Source: CAVRXT01 sp963725655 (GTDB lineage Bacteria > Acidobacteriota > Terriglobia > Acidiferrales > UBA7541). Taken from it: a DNA stretch of 64,000 bases. The notes under the pieces were generated by a model. The model was not told the DNA's origin and made no database searches. It saw only the letters and a list, made by a program, of their open reading frames with translations. The position numbers and the translations under genes were made by a program. The stretch spans positions 124,001-188,000 of the forward strand of contig CAVRYY010000003.1 in assembly GCA_963725655.1 (NCBI GenBank), in the 5' to 3' direction. Positions 17,027 through 26,281 of the stretch are shown here, piece by piece. Numbering within the stretch: position 1 is the stretch's first letter; each line of letters opens with the position of its first letter.

Positions 17027-17373
17027 CCGTGTCCGAGCCGCTACACCGTCACTTAGCCTGTCACTATTTACGTGAAGCCAGGGGAATATGCGTTTCGCTG
17101 GGTTTAAGTCCGCACCGCTAAATTAATACTTGGAGGGAGCTAACGTCCAATGGCTCGTGTTCCACGCGTGTTCCAAATGACACCTTTACACTGGGAGGAC
17201 TTAACCAGAAGGTACTGGAACTATTGAATGCCTGGGCACGCGTAAGGTAAACACTGTATGGACACCCAGGGAAACACTGTATGGAGCTCGCAGCTGTAAG
17301 TACCTATTTTTCAGTACCGTAAGCCAATCGCGCACCGGCAATCCGGGCTCGATTTCGGTGCCTTGGCGCGGGC
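17027..17373. other. intergenic region, no gene recognised
   Basis: 347 nt upstream of the GGDEF gene and downstream of the DUF885 gene. The only structure I see is a short direct repeat at 17249-17285, listed separately. Confidence 0.6.
17249..17285. repeat. 14-bp direct repeat, period 23
   Basis: AAACACTGTATGGA occurs at 17249-17262 and 17272-17285. The period of about two helical turns suggests tandem protein-binding sites or slippage; no adjacent promoter is clear. Confidence 0.5.
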
Positions 17374-19239
17374 TCAATTGTGTAATTTCGCCATCACCAG
17401 GTTCCCCACTTCCGGGACGGGCAGCGGGCCCTCATCTAGTACTAAGTCATGAAATTTTAGCATGTCGAACTGATTTCCGGCTTTGGCCTGGTACTCCTTG
17501 CGCACCTTAAACCACTCCCGGATTCCCACGTAGTACGTGGGAAGTTGCGTCGAGGTGAGCTTCGCCCTCTGCAGTTTGCCCTCCGCCTCCGCTTCCGTCT
17601 GAAACCCGTCCTTGGTCATCATTTCCATAGCCTGCTCGTCGGTCATCCCCATGGTATGCATGCGCACGTCCAGGATCGCGTTGGCCAGCAGCCTGAGGCG
17701 GATCTTGCGCATCACCATCCGGAACCGCGGATCATGGTTCAAATACCCTTCGTCCATCATCACCTGAGCGATGTACTCCGCCCAGCCTTCCACGTACGCA
17801 CCATTCCCGTAGAGCGACCTCAGCAGCCGCCGGGATTCTGGCTGAATGTTGTTCAGGTGCTCGAACTGGACGTAGTGCCCGGGCAAAGCCTCGTGAATGG
17901 TCAACCACTTCAATGTGTAATTGTTGTACTCGCGAAGCTTGGACTCGGCTTTGTCCGCGGGCATCGCCGGATCGATGGGCGTGACCCAGAATTCCGCGTC
18001 CGCTTGCGGCTCGAGCGGCGGCGCGCTGTGGAATCCCGCCACCGAATACACGCCCCTCTCGAAAGGCGGCGTAGGAATCACCTTCAGGTTGTCGCGCGAG
18101 GTGAGCGAGACAATTTTCTTTTCGCGGATGAATTGCTTGATGCTTTCCACATCACCCTCCACCGCCTGTTGCAGTTGGTCGCGCCGCGGATGCTCGTCCG
18201 ATATTCTCTGCAGGACTTCGCCGATGATCTTGTTTTCGCGATCGCGGCCGGTCAGGTCGGAATGGCCGCCGTGGTCCGGATACATCTGTGCGTGCATTGG
18301 CAGCGCCAGCGCCAGCATTTCCGCGCGGACCGACTTCATATCGCTCTCCGCATCGGCCAGCACTTGTTCGGGGTTGACCTCGGTCTCCATCACCAACCTG
18401 AATTTCGGATCGTAAAACTCTTTGCCCAACCGCCATGTGAATTTGGATGGCCGCTTTCCCAGGTCATCCTTCAACCACTGCGAAAATCCCTTCAACGCGG
18501 CGACTGCCGGCGGAGCGGCCTTGTCGTAGTCCGCTTTCAAAGGTGAACCGGCGGGTATTTCACTAGAGATTGTGTTTTGAATGAGGTCGATATTGCCTTC
18601 GTTTTCCTGGATTGCGGTGTCCACAAAGATCGGGTCGGTCTCGCCGAGATATTGCTTCACCTGATCCAGCAGCCTGGGCACCTGGCCCAACCGCGATAGC
18701 ACGTGGCCTACGCGAACCTCTTTCGATGCGTAGGTCTCGGTGAGAGGCAGATACAGCGCGTTGCCGATCAACTCGACCACTTCGTTGGGACAGTGCTTGT
18801 AACTCTGGATGTGGTCGAACTCCAGCAATCCGAGCCCGATCTGATCGTCGATCAAATGCCAGTCCGCGGCGTCCTCGGGATTCAGTTTCTCCGCCGGGGT
18901 CTCACTTCGAAAGCGTTCGCGCCACTGTGCGTAAAACGCTCGCTGGCCGGCGATTGCCCGCTCACTCAAATCGTCAAGCACCGCGTCCAGTTCGATCGTC
19001 TTGCCGGTCTTCGCGTCCACATGTTTGTGGTAGCCGGCTGCCGAAGCGTTGCTTGGCGACAATGCGAGCGACTCCTTCATAAATTGGTCGCTGAGCTCGG
19101 CAAATTTCCGCGAGCGCTGCGCATCGGCGCCGTTTGCGGGCGTGTTTGGAGACGACGCCAAAGCCAGCACCGCGATCACTCCGCAGCTCGCCACAAAAAC
19201 AAAAGCAGCACTTCCCAGTGACAACAATAATTTGCTCAT
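17374..19239 (-). CDS. DUF885 family secreted protein (putative metallopeptidase)
   Basis: 621-residue protein with an N-terminal signal peptide (hydrophobic residues 5-30). The remainder is a DUF885 helical domain. The conserved metal-site-like segment TIHEALPGHYVQFEHLNN carries HExxxxH near residue 455, and EGWAEYIAQVMMDEGYL supplies the downstream acidic residues. Family members resemble M32/M3-type metallopeptidases, but substrates are mostly unknown. It is a single gene, divergent from the beta-helix gene; the shared upstream region contains palindromes. Confidence 0.9.
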   Translation of the reverse strand: MSKLLLSLGSAAFVFVASCGVIAVLALASSPNTPANGADAQRSRKFAELSDQFMKESLALSPSNASAAGYHKHVDAKTGKTIELDAVLDDLSERAIAGQRAFYAQWRERFRSETPAEKLNPEDAADWHLIDDQIGLGLLEFDHIQSYKHCPNEVVELIGNALYLPLTETYASKEVRVGHVLSRLGQVPRLLDQVKQYLGETDPIFVDTAIQENEGNIDLIQNTISSEIPAGSPLKADYDKAAPPAVAALKGFSQWLKDDLGKRPSKFTWRLGKEFYDPKFRLVMETEVNPEQVLADAESDMKSVRAEMLALALPMHAQMYPDHGGHSDLTGRDRENKIIGEVLQRISDEHPRRDQLQQAVEGDVESIKQFIREKKIVSLTSRDNLKVIPTPPFERGVYSVAGFHSAPPLEPQADAEFWVTPIDPAMPADKAESKLREYNNYTLKWLTIHEALPGHYVQFEHLNNIQPESRRLLRSLYGNGAYVEGWAEYIAQVMMDEGYLNHDPRFRMVMRKIRLRLLANAILDVRMHTMGMTDEQAMEMMTKDGFQTEAEAEGKLQRAKLTSTQLPTYYVGIREWFKVRKEYQAKAGNQFDMLKFHDLVLDEGPLPVPEVGNLVMAKLHN

Positions 19240-19350
19240 GGAAATCGTTCCTCGTTGTATGGGCCCGGACTGTCCTTACTTCGCCGCAGTACAGGCCGCC
19301 TCTCAAACGCCTTGACCTTATGGAAGAGGTACTCCAATGTCAATAAACGG

Positions 19351-19420
19351 TTTACCTGTCCATGCGCATGGGATACCCGGCCGCAAACTTTCGAGCTTAC
19401 CTGTACTCGCGCACAGGTAA
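19351..19420. promoter_or_regulatory. cluster of palindromes with TTACCTGT half-sites
   Basis: TTACCTGT (19397-19404) is repeated inverted as ACAGGTAA (19413-19420). A further TTTACCTGT lies at 19351-19359, next to a perfect 12-bp palindrome CCATGCGCATGG (19360-19371). The cluster sits in the 312-nt region between the divergent DUF885 and beta-helix genes, so it may be a shared operator. Confidence 0.4.
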
Positions 19421-19551
19421 CCGTTCCAGCACTTACAGTACCGTCGCTTCGCTTTCCAACTTGCTGGCCTTGGATTAAACTCGCAACACAAATTCAGCTC
19501 GATCCAGGGCTGTTTACGTCCAGTTCCGTTGTCAAAACGAGGAAAAACACC

Positions 19552-20748
19552 ATGACTAAATTTGCCCTCTCACTGCTGGCGGCCGCTTTGTTCTTTGTAC
19601 CCCGCGCCGCCTTCGCTCAGGACTTCCGTGGTCAGTCGAATTTCCACTCCGGGCCGACGATATTGGTTGACGATGACAAAGTTCAATGTCCCTCGGCCGC
19701 TTACACCACTATTCAGTCCGCGGTGAACGCGGCTAACCCCGGAGACCGCATCCACGTTTGCCCTGGAACCTATGCGGAGCAGGTCACTATCACTAAGTCA
19801 CTAACGATTGACGCGGACAACGGTGTTTTGGTAGTCCCCGCCGCCATGACTGGAAACGTCACTGATCTGGTGTCGGGAGATACCTTGGCGGCAGCCATTT
19901 CCGTACAGAACGCGGAGGACGTCAATATTGATGGATTGATCGTCGACGGTTCAAACAATGGCCTGACCGGCTGCGCCCCACGCTTGATCGGAATCTTGTA
20001 TGAAAACGCCTCGGGCCGCGTATCTCACAACGCCGTTCGCAATTTCAATCTAGGCTCCGCAAATAACGGCTGCCAGAGCGGAAACGCGATCGAAGTAGAA
20101 ACCGCAACGGATGGAAGCTCCCGCGTGGAAGTGAGCGAGAACAGCGTGGAGAATTATCAGAAGAACGGTATCACCGGCAACGAGACTGGCACGGAGATGG
20201 ATCTGGAAGGCAACACGGTAACCGGAGTGGGCGCGACGACCGGCGCGGCGCAAAACGGAGTTCAAATAGGCTACGGCGCCGCCGGCAGAATCCGCAACAA
20301 CACCATCACCGACAACATCTACTCGCCCTGCACCGCCACCACCTGCGACACCAACGCCGCCGGCATCCTGATTTACAATTCCGACGGAATCGATATCGAA
20401 AACAATTCCGTGGGCAGCAACCAAATCGGAATTTACGTGGGCGGGAATCAGTCGCGAATCAACGGCAACTCCATCTTCAACTCCGTAGTGCTGATCGGCG
20501 TTGCGCTGGTGGGCAATCAGAATGAAGTAACCAGAAACGTCATCACCCACAGCGACCAGCTCGGAGTCTACGTCCAGGGAAACAGCAACCAGGTTAGCTC
20601 CAACAAAATCACCGACGCCCAAGTAGGTGTCTATAAAGTGTCGGGTACCACCGGCAACATCCTGTTCGGCAACCAGTACTTTGCCACGCTGAGCAAAGTC
20701 CAGGATCCCGCCGCTCTCCCGAAACTAGGCGTGGTTCCGTCGCACTAG
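19552..20748 (+). CDS. secreted right-handed parallel beta-helix protein
   Basis: 398 residues with a clear signal peptide (residues 1-23, ending AAFA). A NosD/pectate-lyase-type parallel beta-helix follows: the entry segment YTTIQSAVNAANPGDRIHVCPGTYAEQVTI is typical, and later coils repeat NNTI, NSVGSNQIGIYVGGN, NSIFNSV and NSNQVSSNKI at the usual 20-25-residue period. No catalytic site is evident; it may bind or process a surface carbohydrate. ATG at 19552 is preferred because it gives the signal peptide. Longer upstream reading is non-coding in character. Confidence 0.88.
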   Translation: MTKFALSLLAAALFFVPRAAFAQDFRGQSNFHSGPTILVDDDKVQCPSAAYTTIQSAVNAANPGDRIHVCPGTYAEQVTITKSLTIDADNGVLVVPAAMTGNVTDLVSGDTLAAAISVQNAEDVNIDGLIVDGSNNGLTGCAPRLIGILYENASGRVSHNAVRNFNLGSANNGCQSGNAIEVETATDGSSRVEVSENSVENYQKNGITGNETGTEMDLEGNTVTGVGATTGAAQNGVQIGYGAAGRIRNNTITDNIYSPCTATTCDTNAAGILIYNSDGIDIENNSVGSNQIGIYVGGNQSRINGNSIFNSVVLIGVALVGNQNEVTRNVITHSDQLGVYVQGNSNQVSSNKITDAQVGVYKVSGTTGNILFGNQYFATLSKVQDPAALPKLGVVPSH

Positions 20749-20760
20749 CATTGTCCGTCC

Positions 20761-20796
20761 GGGCGCTATCGCGATGCAGGCCCCGCGATGGCGCCC
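20761..20796 (+). terminator. long hairpin between convergent genes
   Basis: A 13-bp stem (20761-20773 with 20784-20796, one G-U pair) has a 10-nt loop, 12 nt after the beta-helix stop. It lies between convergent genes and could terminate both. No T-run is adjacent (AGTTTT comes 4 nt later). Confidence 0.55.
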
Positions 20797-20909
20797 GCCA
20801 AGTTTTCCGCACGACCCCCGACCGTGCGGCTCGCTCCTTTTTGACGTTACCACCAGTGGCCACCGGCGCGGTCCGTGCCAACAGTCTTCCCTCGCTGGAT
20901 CTTGATCTC

Positions 20910-21794
20910 TCAGGCGACTACGTTATGCAAAGTCCCGAGCGGAGCGATGGTGATATCAATTTCGTCCCCCGCCCGCAAGGTGAACTCATTCGGAGGAACG
21001 ACTCCGGTGCCGGTCATCAACAAGCAGCCCTGCGGGAAAGTGGTCTCCCGATAGAGATATTCCACAAGTTCTGCGAAGGGGCGCTTGATATTTCGAATGT
21101 ACGTGACGCCAGAGAACACCACGCCGCTCTTACGGCGAATCGTCATGGCGATCTCTGTATCGGCGGACAATGGTTCCGGTGTGAGATAGACGCAGGGACC
21201 CAGCGAGCAACTGCCGTCATAAACCTTGGCCTGCGGCAAATATAAAGGATTTTCGCCTTCGATATCGCGCGAGCTCATGTCATTGCCGATGGTATAGCCT
21301 ACGATCGCTCCGCGCCGATTGATCACCAGAGTTAGTTCCGGCTCCGGAACATTCCATTGCGCATCGCGTCGGATGCGTACTTCTGCCCCGGAGCCCACTG
21401 CCCGGTATCCGGGAGATTTGAAAAATAGCTCGGGCCTCTGAGCGGCGTACACCCTGGCATAGAAATCACCGCCCCCAGCCTCTTTCGATTCTTCAATCCG
21501 GGCATCGCGGCTGCGAAAGTAAGTGACGCCAGCGGCCCAGACTTCCTGGCTTTCGATCGGGGGCAGCAGATCCTCGATACTTGGGGCCGAACACGGCGTC
21601 AATTCGCCGAAGGCTCTGGAGTGATCGTCGGCGTTGATGAGGGAATCCCAATCGGATATCGCAGCGCGAGAAAACGATCCTCCGTTCTCGACAACGATGC
21701 CCTTACAGGTACGAAACACTTTGAACGAATTTACGCTAAGACCGATATGCGCCTCCTGCGAAGCTGAATCGCAGCCACTCGGTATGCGGAACAA
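20910..21794 (-). CDS. fumarylacetoacetate hydrolase family protein (2-dehydro-3-deoxy-sugar-acid dehydratase-like)
   Basis: FAH-fold enzyme of 294 residues. The block VWAAGVTYFRSRDARIEESK, the segment ELFFKSPGYRAVGSG, the metal ligands in VPEPELTLVINRRG and IGNDMSSRDIEGENPLYLPQAKVYDGSCSLGP closely follow the 2-dehydro-3-deoxy-D-arabinonate (or related) dehydratase branch. This makes a role in sugar-acid breakdown likely. The long frame opens with TTG at 21794, and no good ribosome-binding site fits it; the true start may lie within the first 25 residues. Divergent from the 21858 gene. Confidence 0.83.
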   Translation of the reverse strand: MFRIPSGCDSASQEAHIGLSVNSFKVFRTCKGIVVENGGSFSRAAISDWDSLINADDHSRAFGELTPCSAPSIEDLLPPIESQEVWAAGVTYFRSRDARIEESKEAGGGDFYARVYAAQRPELFFKSPGYRAVGSGAEVRIRRDAQWNVPEPELTLVINRRGAIVGYTIGNDMSSRDIEGENPLYLPQAKVYDGSCSLGPCVYLTPEPLSADTEIAMTIRRKSGVVFSGVTYIRNIKRPFAELVEYLYRETTFPQGCLLMTGTGVVPPNEFTLRAGDEIDITIAPLGTLHNVVA

Positions 21795-21857
21795 AGGTGT
21801 ATTCTATATCGAAAAATTTGGCGGTCGCGACCGCTTTCCGCGGGAAGGGAATCGATA

Positions 21858-23300
21858 ATGTTTTTCAATAGCCAACGAGGTCCGGTGATTCGAATTGCCC
21901 TGCTGTCAGCCCTCACTGCGCTGACGTCTTCTATCGCAGGATCGATGCTCGCCAACCCCGATCCTGCGAGGAGCGGCGTTTCCAACGTGCCACCCGGCGC
22001 GTCCTCGAGTCCCTATCCAGCTAAGCTCGAGAATATTAGTTATCGCGGCTGGAATGCGACTCGACTCACGAATGGCTTAATCAGCGTGATCATTGTTCCA
22101 GACATCGGTGGCCGCGCTATCCAGCTTAAGCTGGGCGACCGCGAGCTCTTCTTTGTGAATTCGGATCTCGCGGGAAAGGTTCTCACCGAGGCCGAAGAGA
22201 ATCCAAAGACGGGACTCTGGAATTACGGCGGAGATAAACTTTGGCCCGGTCCGGAAGGCTGGCTTAGCGACGAGGAATGGCCGAGCATTCCCGACTACGT
22301 CCTTGACGGAGCCCGCTACCGCGCCGAGGTGGTGGCGAACACTCCGGAAGAAGCCGCTTTGCGCGTCACTAGCCCGGAAGACCCGCGCACTGGCGTCCAG
22401 TTCTCGCGAACGTTTCACGTTTACGCCGGGACGACTCGCGTTCGCGTCGATGAGCTGATGCGAAACATCAGCCATCGCCAGATTCGCTGGGGGATGTGGC
22501 ACCTGGCCCAGCACGACGCGGCGGATGTGAACGACGCCTCGAAACCAAACCCTGATCTCTACCTTTACGTCCCGATCAATCCCCACAGCATTTACCCGCA
22601 CGGGTTTACCCGAATCCTCGGCGACGTTCGCCATCCCGCCGAGGAACTTATCGACGACGGAAAGATATTGCGTATCCACTACATGTACCGCGTTGGAAAG
22701 GTGGGAATCGATACGGATGGTGGGTGGTACGCCGTGGTGAACGGTCAAACGAAAACCTGCTTCGTTGAGACGTTCAAATATTTCCCAGGCGAAGAATATC
22801 CGGATCATTCCTCCGTAGAATCCTGGAAGGACGGTCCCGGAACGGTTCATCGCAATCCCTTCGACCAAGTTCTGAAAGACGACCCGAAAGAGACGCCGTA
22901 CTTTTTCGAATCGGAGGTGATGAGCCCCTACATCACATTGAATCCGTCGGAAGAGCACACCTTCACCGTCGAATGGGCGGTTACGGGCGCGCCGTCGCCG
23001 ATCGCCGAGAGCCGCTGGGTCGGGGTGGTTAGCGAACCGTTTACCGCGGTGCCTGCGGGCAAATCTGTCGCGTTGAAAGGCACGTTTGGCGTTTACCGTC
23101 CCGGCTCGCTGGAAGCAACGTTCTTCGACGATCACGGGATAGCGCTGCAACGGAAAAGACTCCAAGACGTCGATCCGCGGACGGCCGTGCGCCTCGACCA
23201 GACAACGGACTTACCGGCGGACGCGTTTCGGGTGAGCCTTTGCGTTCGCGACGAGGCGGGCGAGAATCTGGGCTTCCTGGGAAATGTGATCTTGCGGTAG
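21858..23300 (+). CDS. secreted DUF4380-like (mutarotase-fold) protein
   Basis: 480 residues with a signal peptide (about residues 1-32). The segment NGLISVIIVPDIGGRAIQLKLGDRELFFVN is the start of a galactose-mutarotase-like beta-sandwich as found in DUF4380 proteins. Later conserved parts are LWPGPEGWLSDEEWPSIPD and IRWGMWHLAQ. These proteins probably bind carbohydrate; no catalytic assignment can be made. GGGAAGGGAA lies upstream of the ATG. It is divergent from the sugar-acid dehydratase-like gene, which supports a shared carbohydrate-related role. Confidence 0.75.
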   Translation: MFFNSQRGPVIRIALLSALTALTSSIAGSMLANPDPARSGVSNVPPGASSSPYPAKLENISYRGWNATRLTNGLISVIIVPDIGGRAIQLKLGDRELFFVNSDLAGKVLTEAEENPKTGLWNYGGDKLWPGPEGWLSDEEWPSIPDYVLDGARYRAEVVANTPEEAALRVTSPEDPRTGVQFSRTFHVYAGTTRVRVDELMRNISHRQIRWGMWHLAQHDAADVNDASKPNPDLYLYVPINPHSIYPHGFTRILGDVRHPAEELIDDGKILRIHYMYRVGKVGIDTDGGWYAVVNGQTKTCFVETFKYFPGEEYPDHSSVESWKDGPGTVHRNPFDQVLKDDPKETPYFFESEVMSPYITLNPSEEHTFTVEWAVTGAPSPIAESRWVGVVSEPFTAVPAGKSVALKGTFGVYRPGSLEATFFDDHGIALQRKRLQDVDPRTAVRLDQTTDLPADAFRVSLCVRDEAGENLGFLGNVILR

Positions 23301-23353
23301 AAATTGGCGCCGGCTCGCTGAGGTAGAGAGAATGGGGCGGTTGCGATTCGGCA

Positions 23354-24664
23354 TTAAGCTGGGGGGGAATCTTGAAATTGGCGGCCGGTGCGTTCCGGCC
23401 CCACCAGGAAGACGATGATCAGGCTCGCGATGACTAGAAACTCGAAAACGGCGAGCGCGGACGAATACCCCATTCGATCGCGGAGCAAATACTCAATCGA
23501 AACGGTGGGGGAAGCCATCAATACTCCCAATTGATAAACGAATCCGGGGAAAAGGCTTCGAATAGCGTCAGGCGAAAGTTCGTTGAGGTGTGCCGGAATG
23601 GTGCCAAAGGCTCCTTGAACTCCAAGTTGCATGCAGCAGGAGCCGATGACCAGGGCGGTGTGGTCCCTTCCAAAGGCCCAGAGAGGGATAGCCAGTATAG
23701 AAGTGAAGAGGGCCGCTAACGCTCCATAACGGCGGCCGATTCGCTGTGACGCGCGACCAAAGATCAAAGCCCCGGCGATCGCACAGAGGTTATACGTGAT
23801 GGCGATTCGAGCGACCATCCCCACCGAAAAACCGTGCATGGACTTCAGGAAATCCGGATACAGGTCCTGAGTGCCGTGTGACAGGCAAGACATCAAAGTC
23901 ATCAACAGAAGCAGATAGCCGAACGTCCGCCGATGATCCCACAGGGCTTGAAATATTTTGGTGACTGAAGAAAGCCGGTGTTGCTGCCAAGCTGCGGATT
24001 CGCGAGCCCAGAAGGTGAGCAGGACGGTGATCAAAGCTGGGAGCAGTCCTGCGACGAACATCGACCGCCAGCCCCACTTCGGAGCGAGAGTGGCTGAGGC
24101 AACGGCCGCGAGCAGATAGCCGATCGGATAGCCTGCCTGCATCAAACCCGAGAAAAACCCGCGATGCCGGACGGGAACGCATTCCATGGCGAAGGAAGCT
24201 CCGATCCCCCAATATCCTCCCATACCAATGCCGAAAAGGAAGCGCAAGATGGCGAAACTGGCGTAGTTGGGAGCGAAGCCGCTAAGCGCGGTGATGGTCG
24301 AGAAGTACAAAACGACGGCGATGAGAGGTTTCCGGCGCCCGTAACGGTCTGCCAGGGTGCCAAAGATCAGAGCGCCCAGGGGACGCGCCGCCAGCGCAGC
24401 GGCAATCGTCGAGATAATGAGCGCCTTGGAGACTTGAAAATGTTGGGACAGCGTATCAATCAGAAAAATTACGGTAAAAAAATCGAAAGCGTCCAGGACC
24501 CAGCCGGTGATACCGGATGCGACTGCAAACTGCCAGCGAGGATTTACGTCTGGATTTGACGCACGGGAATCACTATTCACTTGTGACCCAAATCTTTCCC
24601 CACAAGTGTGGTCTGTGGGCGCATCAGTCGCGCAATTTCCGGTTTGGCGGCCCGTCGTACTCAT
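23354..24664 (-). CDS. MFS transporter, carboxylate/aromatic-acid type
   Basis: 436-residue major facilitator with about 12 membrane spans. The loop 2-3 signature reads GALIFGTLADRYGRRKPL, and FLFGIGMGGYWGIGASFAMECVPVRHRG is typical of the sialate/lactate/aromatic-acid proton symporter group. The start is uncertain: ATG at 24664 overlaps the citryl-CoA-lyase-like gene by 41 nt, and GTG at 24580 is an alternative that trims a hydrophilic 28-residue leader. Last gene of a tight minus-strand series; the context suggests it imports the carboxylate processed by the upstream enzymes. Confidence 0.88.
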   Translation of the reverse strand: MSTTGRQTGNCATDAPTDHTCGERFGSQVNSDSRASNPDVNPRWQFAVASGITGWVLDAFDFFTVIFLIDTLSQHFQVSKALIISTIAAALAARPLGALIFGTLADRYGRRKPLIAVVLYFSTITALSGFAPNYASFAILRFLFGIGMGGYWGIGASFAMECVPVRHRGFFSGLMQAGYPIGYLLAAVASATLAPKWGWRSMFVAGLLPALITVLLTFWARESAAWQQHRLSSVTKIFQALWDHRRTFGYLLLLMTLMSCLSHGTQDLYPDFLKSMHGFSVGMVARIAITYNLCAIAGALIFGRASQRIGRRYGALAALFTSILAIPLWAFGRDHTALVIGSCCMQLGVQGAFGTIPAHLNELSPDAIRSLFPGFVYQLGVLMASPTVSIEYLLRDRMGYSSALAVFEFLVIASLIIVFLVGPERTGRQFQDSPPA

Positions 24665-25394
24665 AAGCGTCCGGGGAGATCGGGGCGAGCGGAGAATTGC
24701 GGGCCTGCTCCTCGACGGAATGAGCTATCAATCCCGGAACGCGCGCGATCATGAAAATTCCATTGGCGGCCGGCACGGGAAATCCAATGTCGCACAGCAA
24801 CGATGCGATCGCTCCATCAACATTGAGCGGCAGCGGCTTTCCTGCACGCCGAGAAAGCTCGAATTCAATCGCACGGGCCTGAACGACGCAAGCGCCACTG
24901 AGCGACAGGCTTTCGGCAAGGAGCAGCAGACGCGCGGTCCGCGGATCGTTGCGATGCTGACGATGCCCAAAGCCGGGTACTCGGCGACCGAGCTCGCGAT
25001 ATTGGATGGCGATTTGAGCCGCCGCCTCCTCGGGTTTCAAATTCATTCTTACCGCGCGTTCAAGAATCACCATGCAATCCTCGACTGCTCCGCCATGGTG
25101 TTTGGCAATCGCCAGGATTCCTGCGGCAACGGAACTGCTGAGCGGCGCTCCCGCGCTGGCGACCGTGCAGGCAGCGAGAGTGGAAGCCGGCGTGGGGCCA
25201 TGATCCAGTACAGACACAAAGATTGCTTCCATCAGGCGTCCAACGGGCTCGGCGGGTAACTCACCCGTGAGCAACAGATAAATTGCCGAGCCAAAAGAAA
25301 CATGGCCGATCAGATCCGCGATCGAGTAACCGCGAATCCGGACGTTGTCCGCTTCTGCCCACGAAATGGCTGTCTTGCGCGCGACGCCTTTCAT
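24624..25394 (-). CDS. citryl-CoA lyase-like (short citrate synthase family) protein
   Basis: 256 residues, much shorter than citrate synthase (about 430) and close to citryl-CoA lyase (Ccl), which splits citryl-CoA to acetyl-CoA and oxaloacetate. Conserved parts include IADLIGHVSFGSAIYLLLTGELP, HGPTPASTLAACTVASAGAP, the catalytic-type block RRVPGFGHRQHRNDPRTARL and the C-terminal LCDIGFPVPAANGIFMIARVPGLIAHSVEE. The ATG overlaps the upstream alpha-subunit stop in an ATGA. With the two ligase subunits upstream it forms a Ccs/Ccl-like module; another C-C lyase substrate is possible. Confidence 0.85.
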   Translation of the reverse strand: MKGVARKTAISWAEADNVRIRGYSIADLIGHVSFGSAIYLLLTGELPAEPVGRLMEAIFVSVLDHGPTPASTLAACTVASAGAPLSSSVAAGILAIAKHHGGAVEDCMVILERAVRMNLKPEEAAAQIAIQYRELGRRVPGFGHRQHRNDPRTARLLLLAESLSLSGACVVQARAIEFELSRRAGKPLPLNVDGAIASLLCDIGFPVPAANGIFMIARVPGLIAHSVEEQARNSPLAPISPDAYEYDGPPNRKLRD

Positions 25395-26281
25395 AAAAAC
25401 CTCTGAACCGCTCTTGAGAGTTCCGGAAACGTTTCAACCACAACGCCGCCCGCTGATTCGATCGCGTGCTTTTTGCCCGCATACGTCCCGAGTCCGCGCT
25501 CGACGATTGCCCCCGCATGAGAATAGCGAATCCCGGACTGCGCGCTGCGTCCGCCGATATGCGCGACCACAGGCTTGGTAATTTTGCCGGCCTTCATCAG
25601 TTCCGCCACTTGTTCCTCCTGCGAAGTTCCAATCTCACCAACGAGCGCAATCACTCGTGTGTCCGGGTCATTTTGAAATAAAGACGCAATTTCGTGCATT
25701 CGCATGCCGATGATAGCGTCTCCCCCCACATGGACCAGTGCGGAAACACCGATGCGACATCGCCCAAGCTCATACGCCGCGGCCACGCCCATACCGCCGC
25801 TGCGAGAGATTACTCCCGCCGGACCCGGATGCAACCAGCCGCGGGCACTTTTCGCGGACCCGCCAAGCAACCCCACAACCGCCTGGTCTGGAACCACCAC
25901 TCCCGCGGTATTGGGACCGAGCACCGAAATCCCAGCGCGCTTTGCAGCGGCGCAAATCTCCAAAACGTCATACAGCGGCACGCGATCGGCGATCAGCACA
26001 ACCAATGGAATTCCGGAATCGATCGCTTCCATTGCGGCGGACTTGGCCGCAGGGCCGGGAACAAAGATGACGCTGATATCAAAAGGGCCGGCTGCCTGCA
26101 GCGCCGTGGCGACGTCCGCGAAAGCGGGTACGCCGAAGACCTCCTGGCCACCTCGTTCCGGTGCACATCCGGCGACAACGCGCGTGCCGTAATCGAGCAT
26201 GTAGCGCGTGCGCAGGCGTCCTTCCCGGCCGGTTATGCCCTGCACCAGAACTCTCTTACTCGGATCAACTAGAACTGGCAT
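25391..26281 (-). CDS. succinyl-CoA/citryl-CoA synthetase-like alpha subunit
   Basis: 296 residues, normal for SucD-type subunits. Residues 1-30 (VLVDPSKRVLVQGITGREGR) begin the CoA-binding Rossmann domain. The phospho-histidine loop is present in SGIRYSHAGAIVERGLGTYAGK. ATG at 26281 gives MPVLVDPSKRV and overlaps the upstream beta gene by 17 nt; the frame is open further upstream but only as shadow of the beta gene. It should form an acyl-CoA synthetase with the ferredoxin-fused beta subunit. Substrate could be citrate, succinate or malate; the adjacent Ccl-like lyase favours a tricarboxylate. Confidence 0.9.
   Translation of the reverse strand: MPVLVDPSKRVLVQGITGREGRLRTRYMLDYGTRVVAGCAPERGGQEVFGVPAFADVATALQAAGPFDISVIFVPGPAAKSAAMEAIDSGIPLVVLIADRVPLYDVLEICAAAKRAGISVLGPNTAGVVVPDQAVVGLLGGSAKSARGWLHPGPAGVISRSGGMGVAAAYELGRCRIGVSALVHVGGDAIIGMRMHEIASLFQNDPDTRVIALVGEIGTSQEEQVAELMKAGKITKPVVAHIGGRSAQSGIRYSHAGAIVERGLGTYAGKKHAIESAGGVVVETFPELSRAVQRFL

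Noticed and set aside
17249..17285. Direct repeats as a CRISPR array
   Set aside because: Only two 14-bp copies 23 bp apart, with no cas genes or further repeats anywhere in the window.
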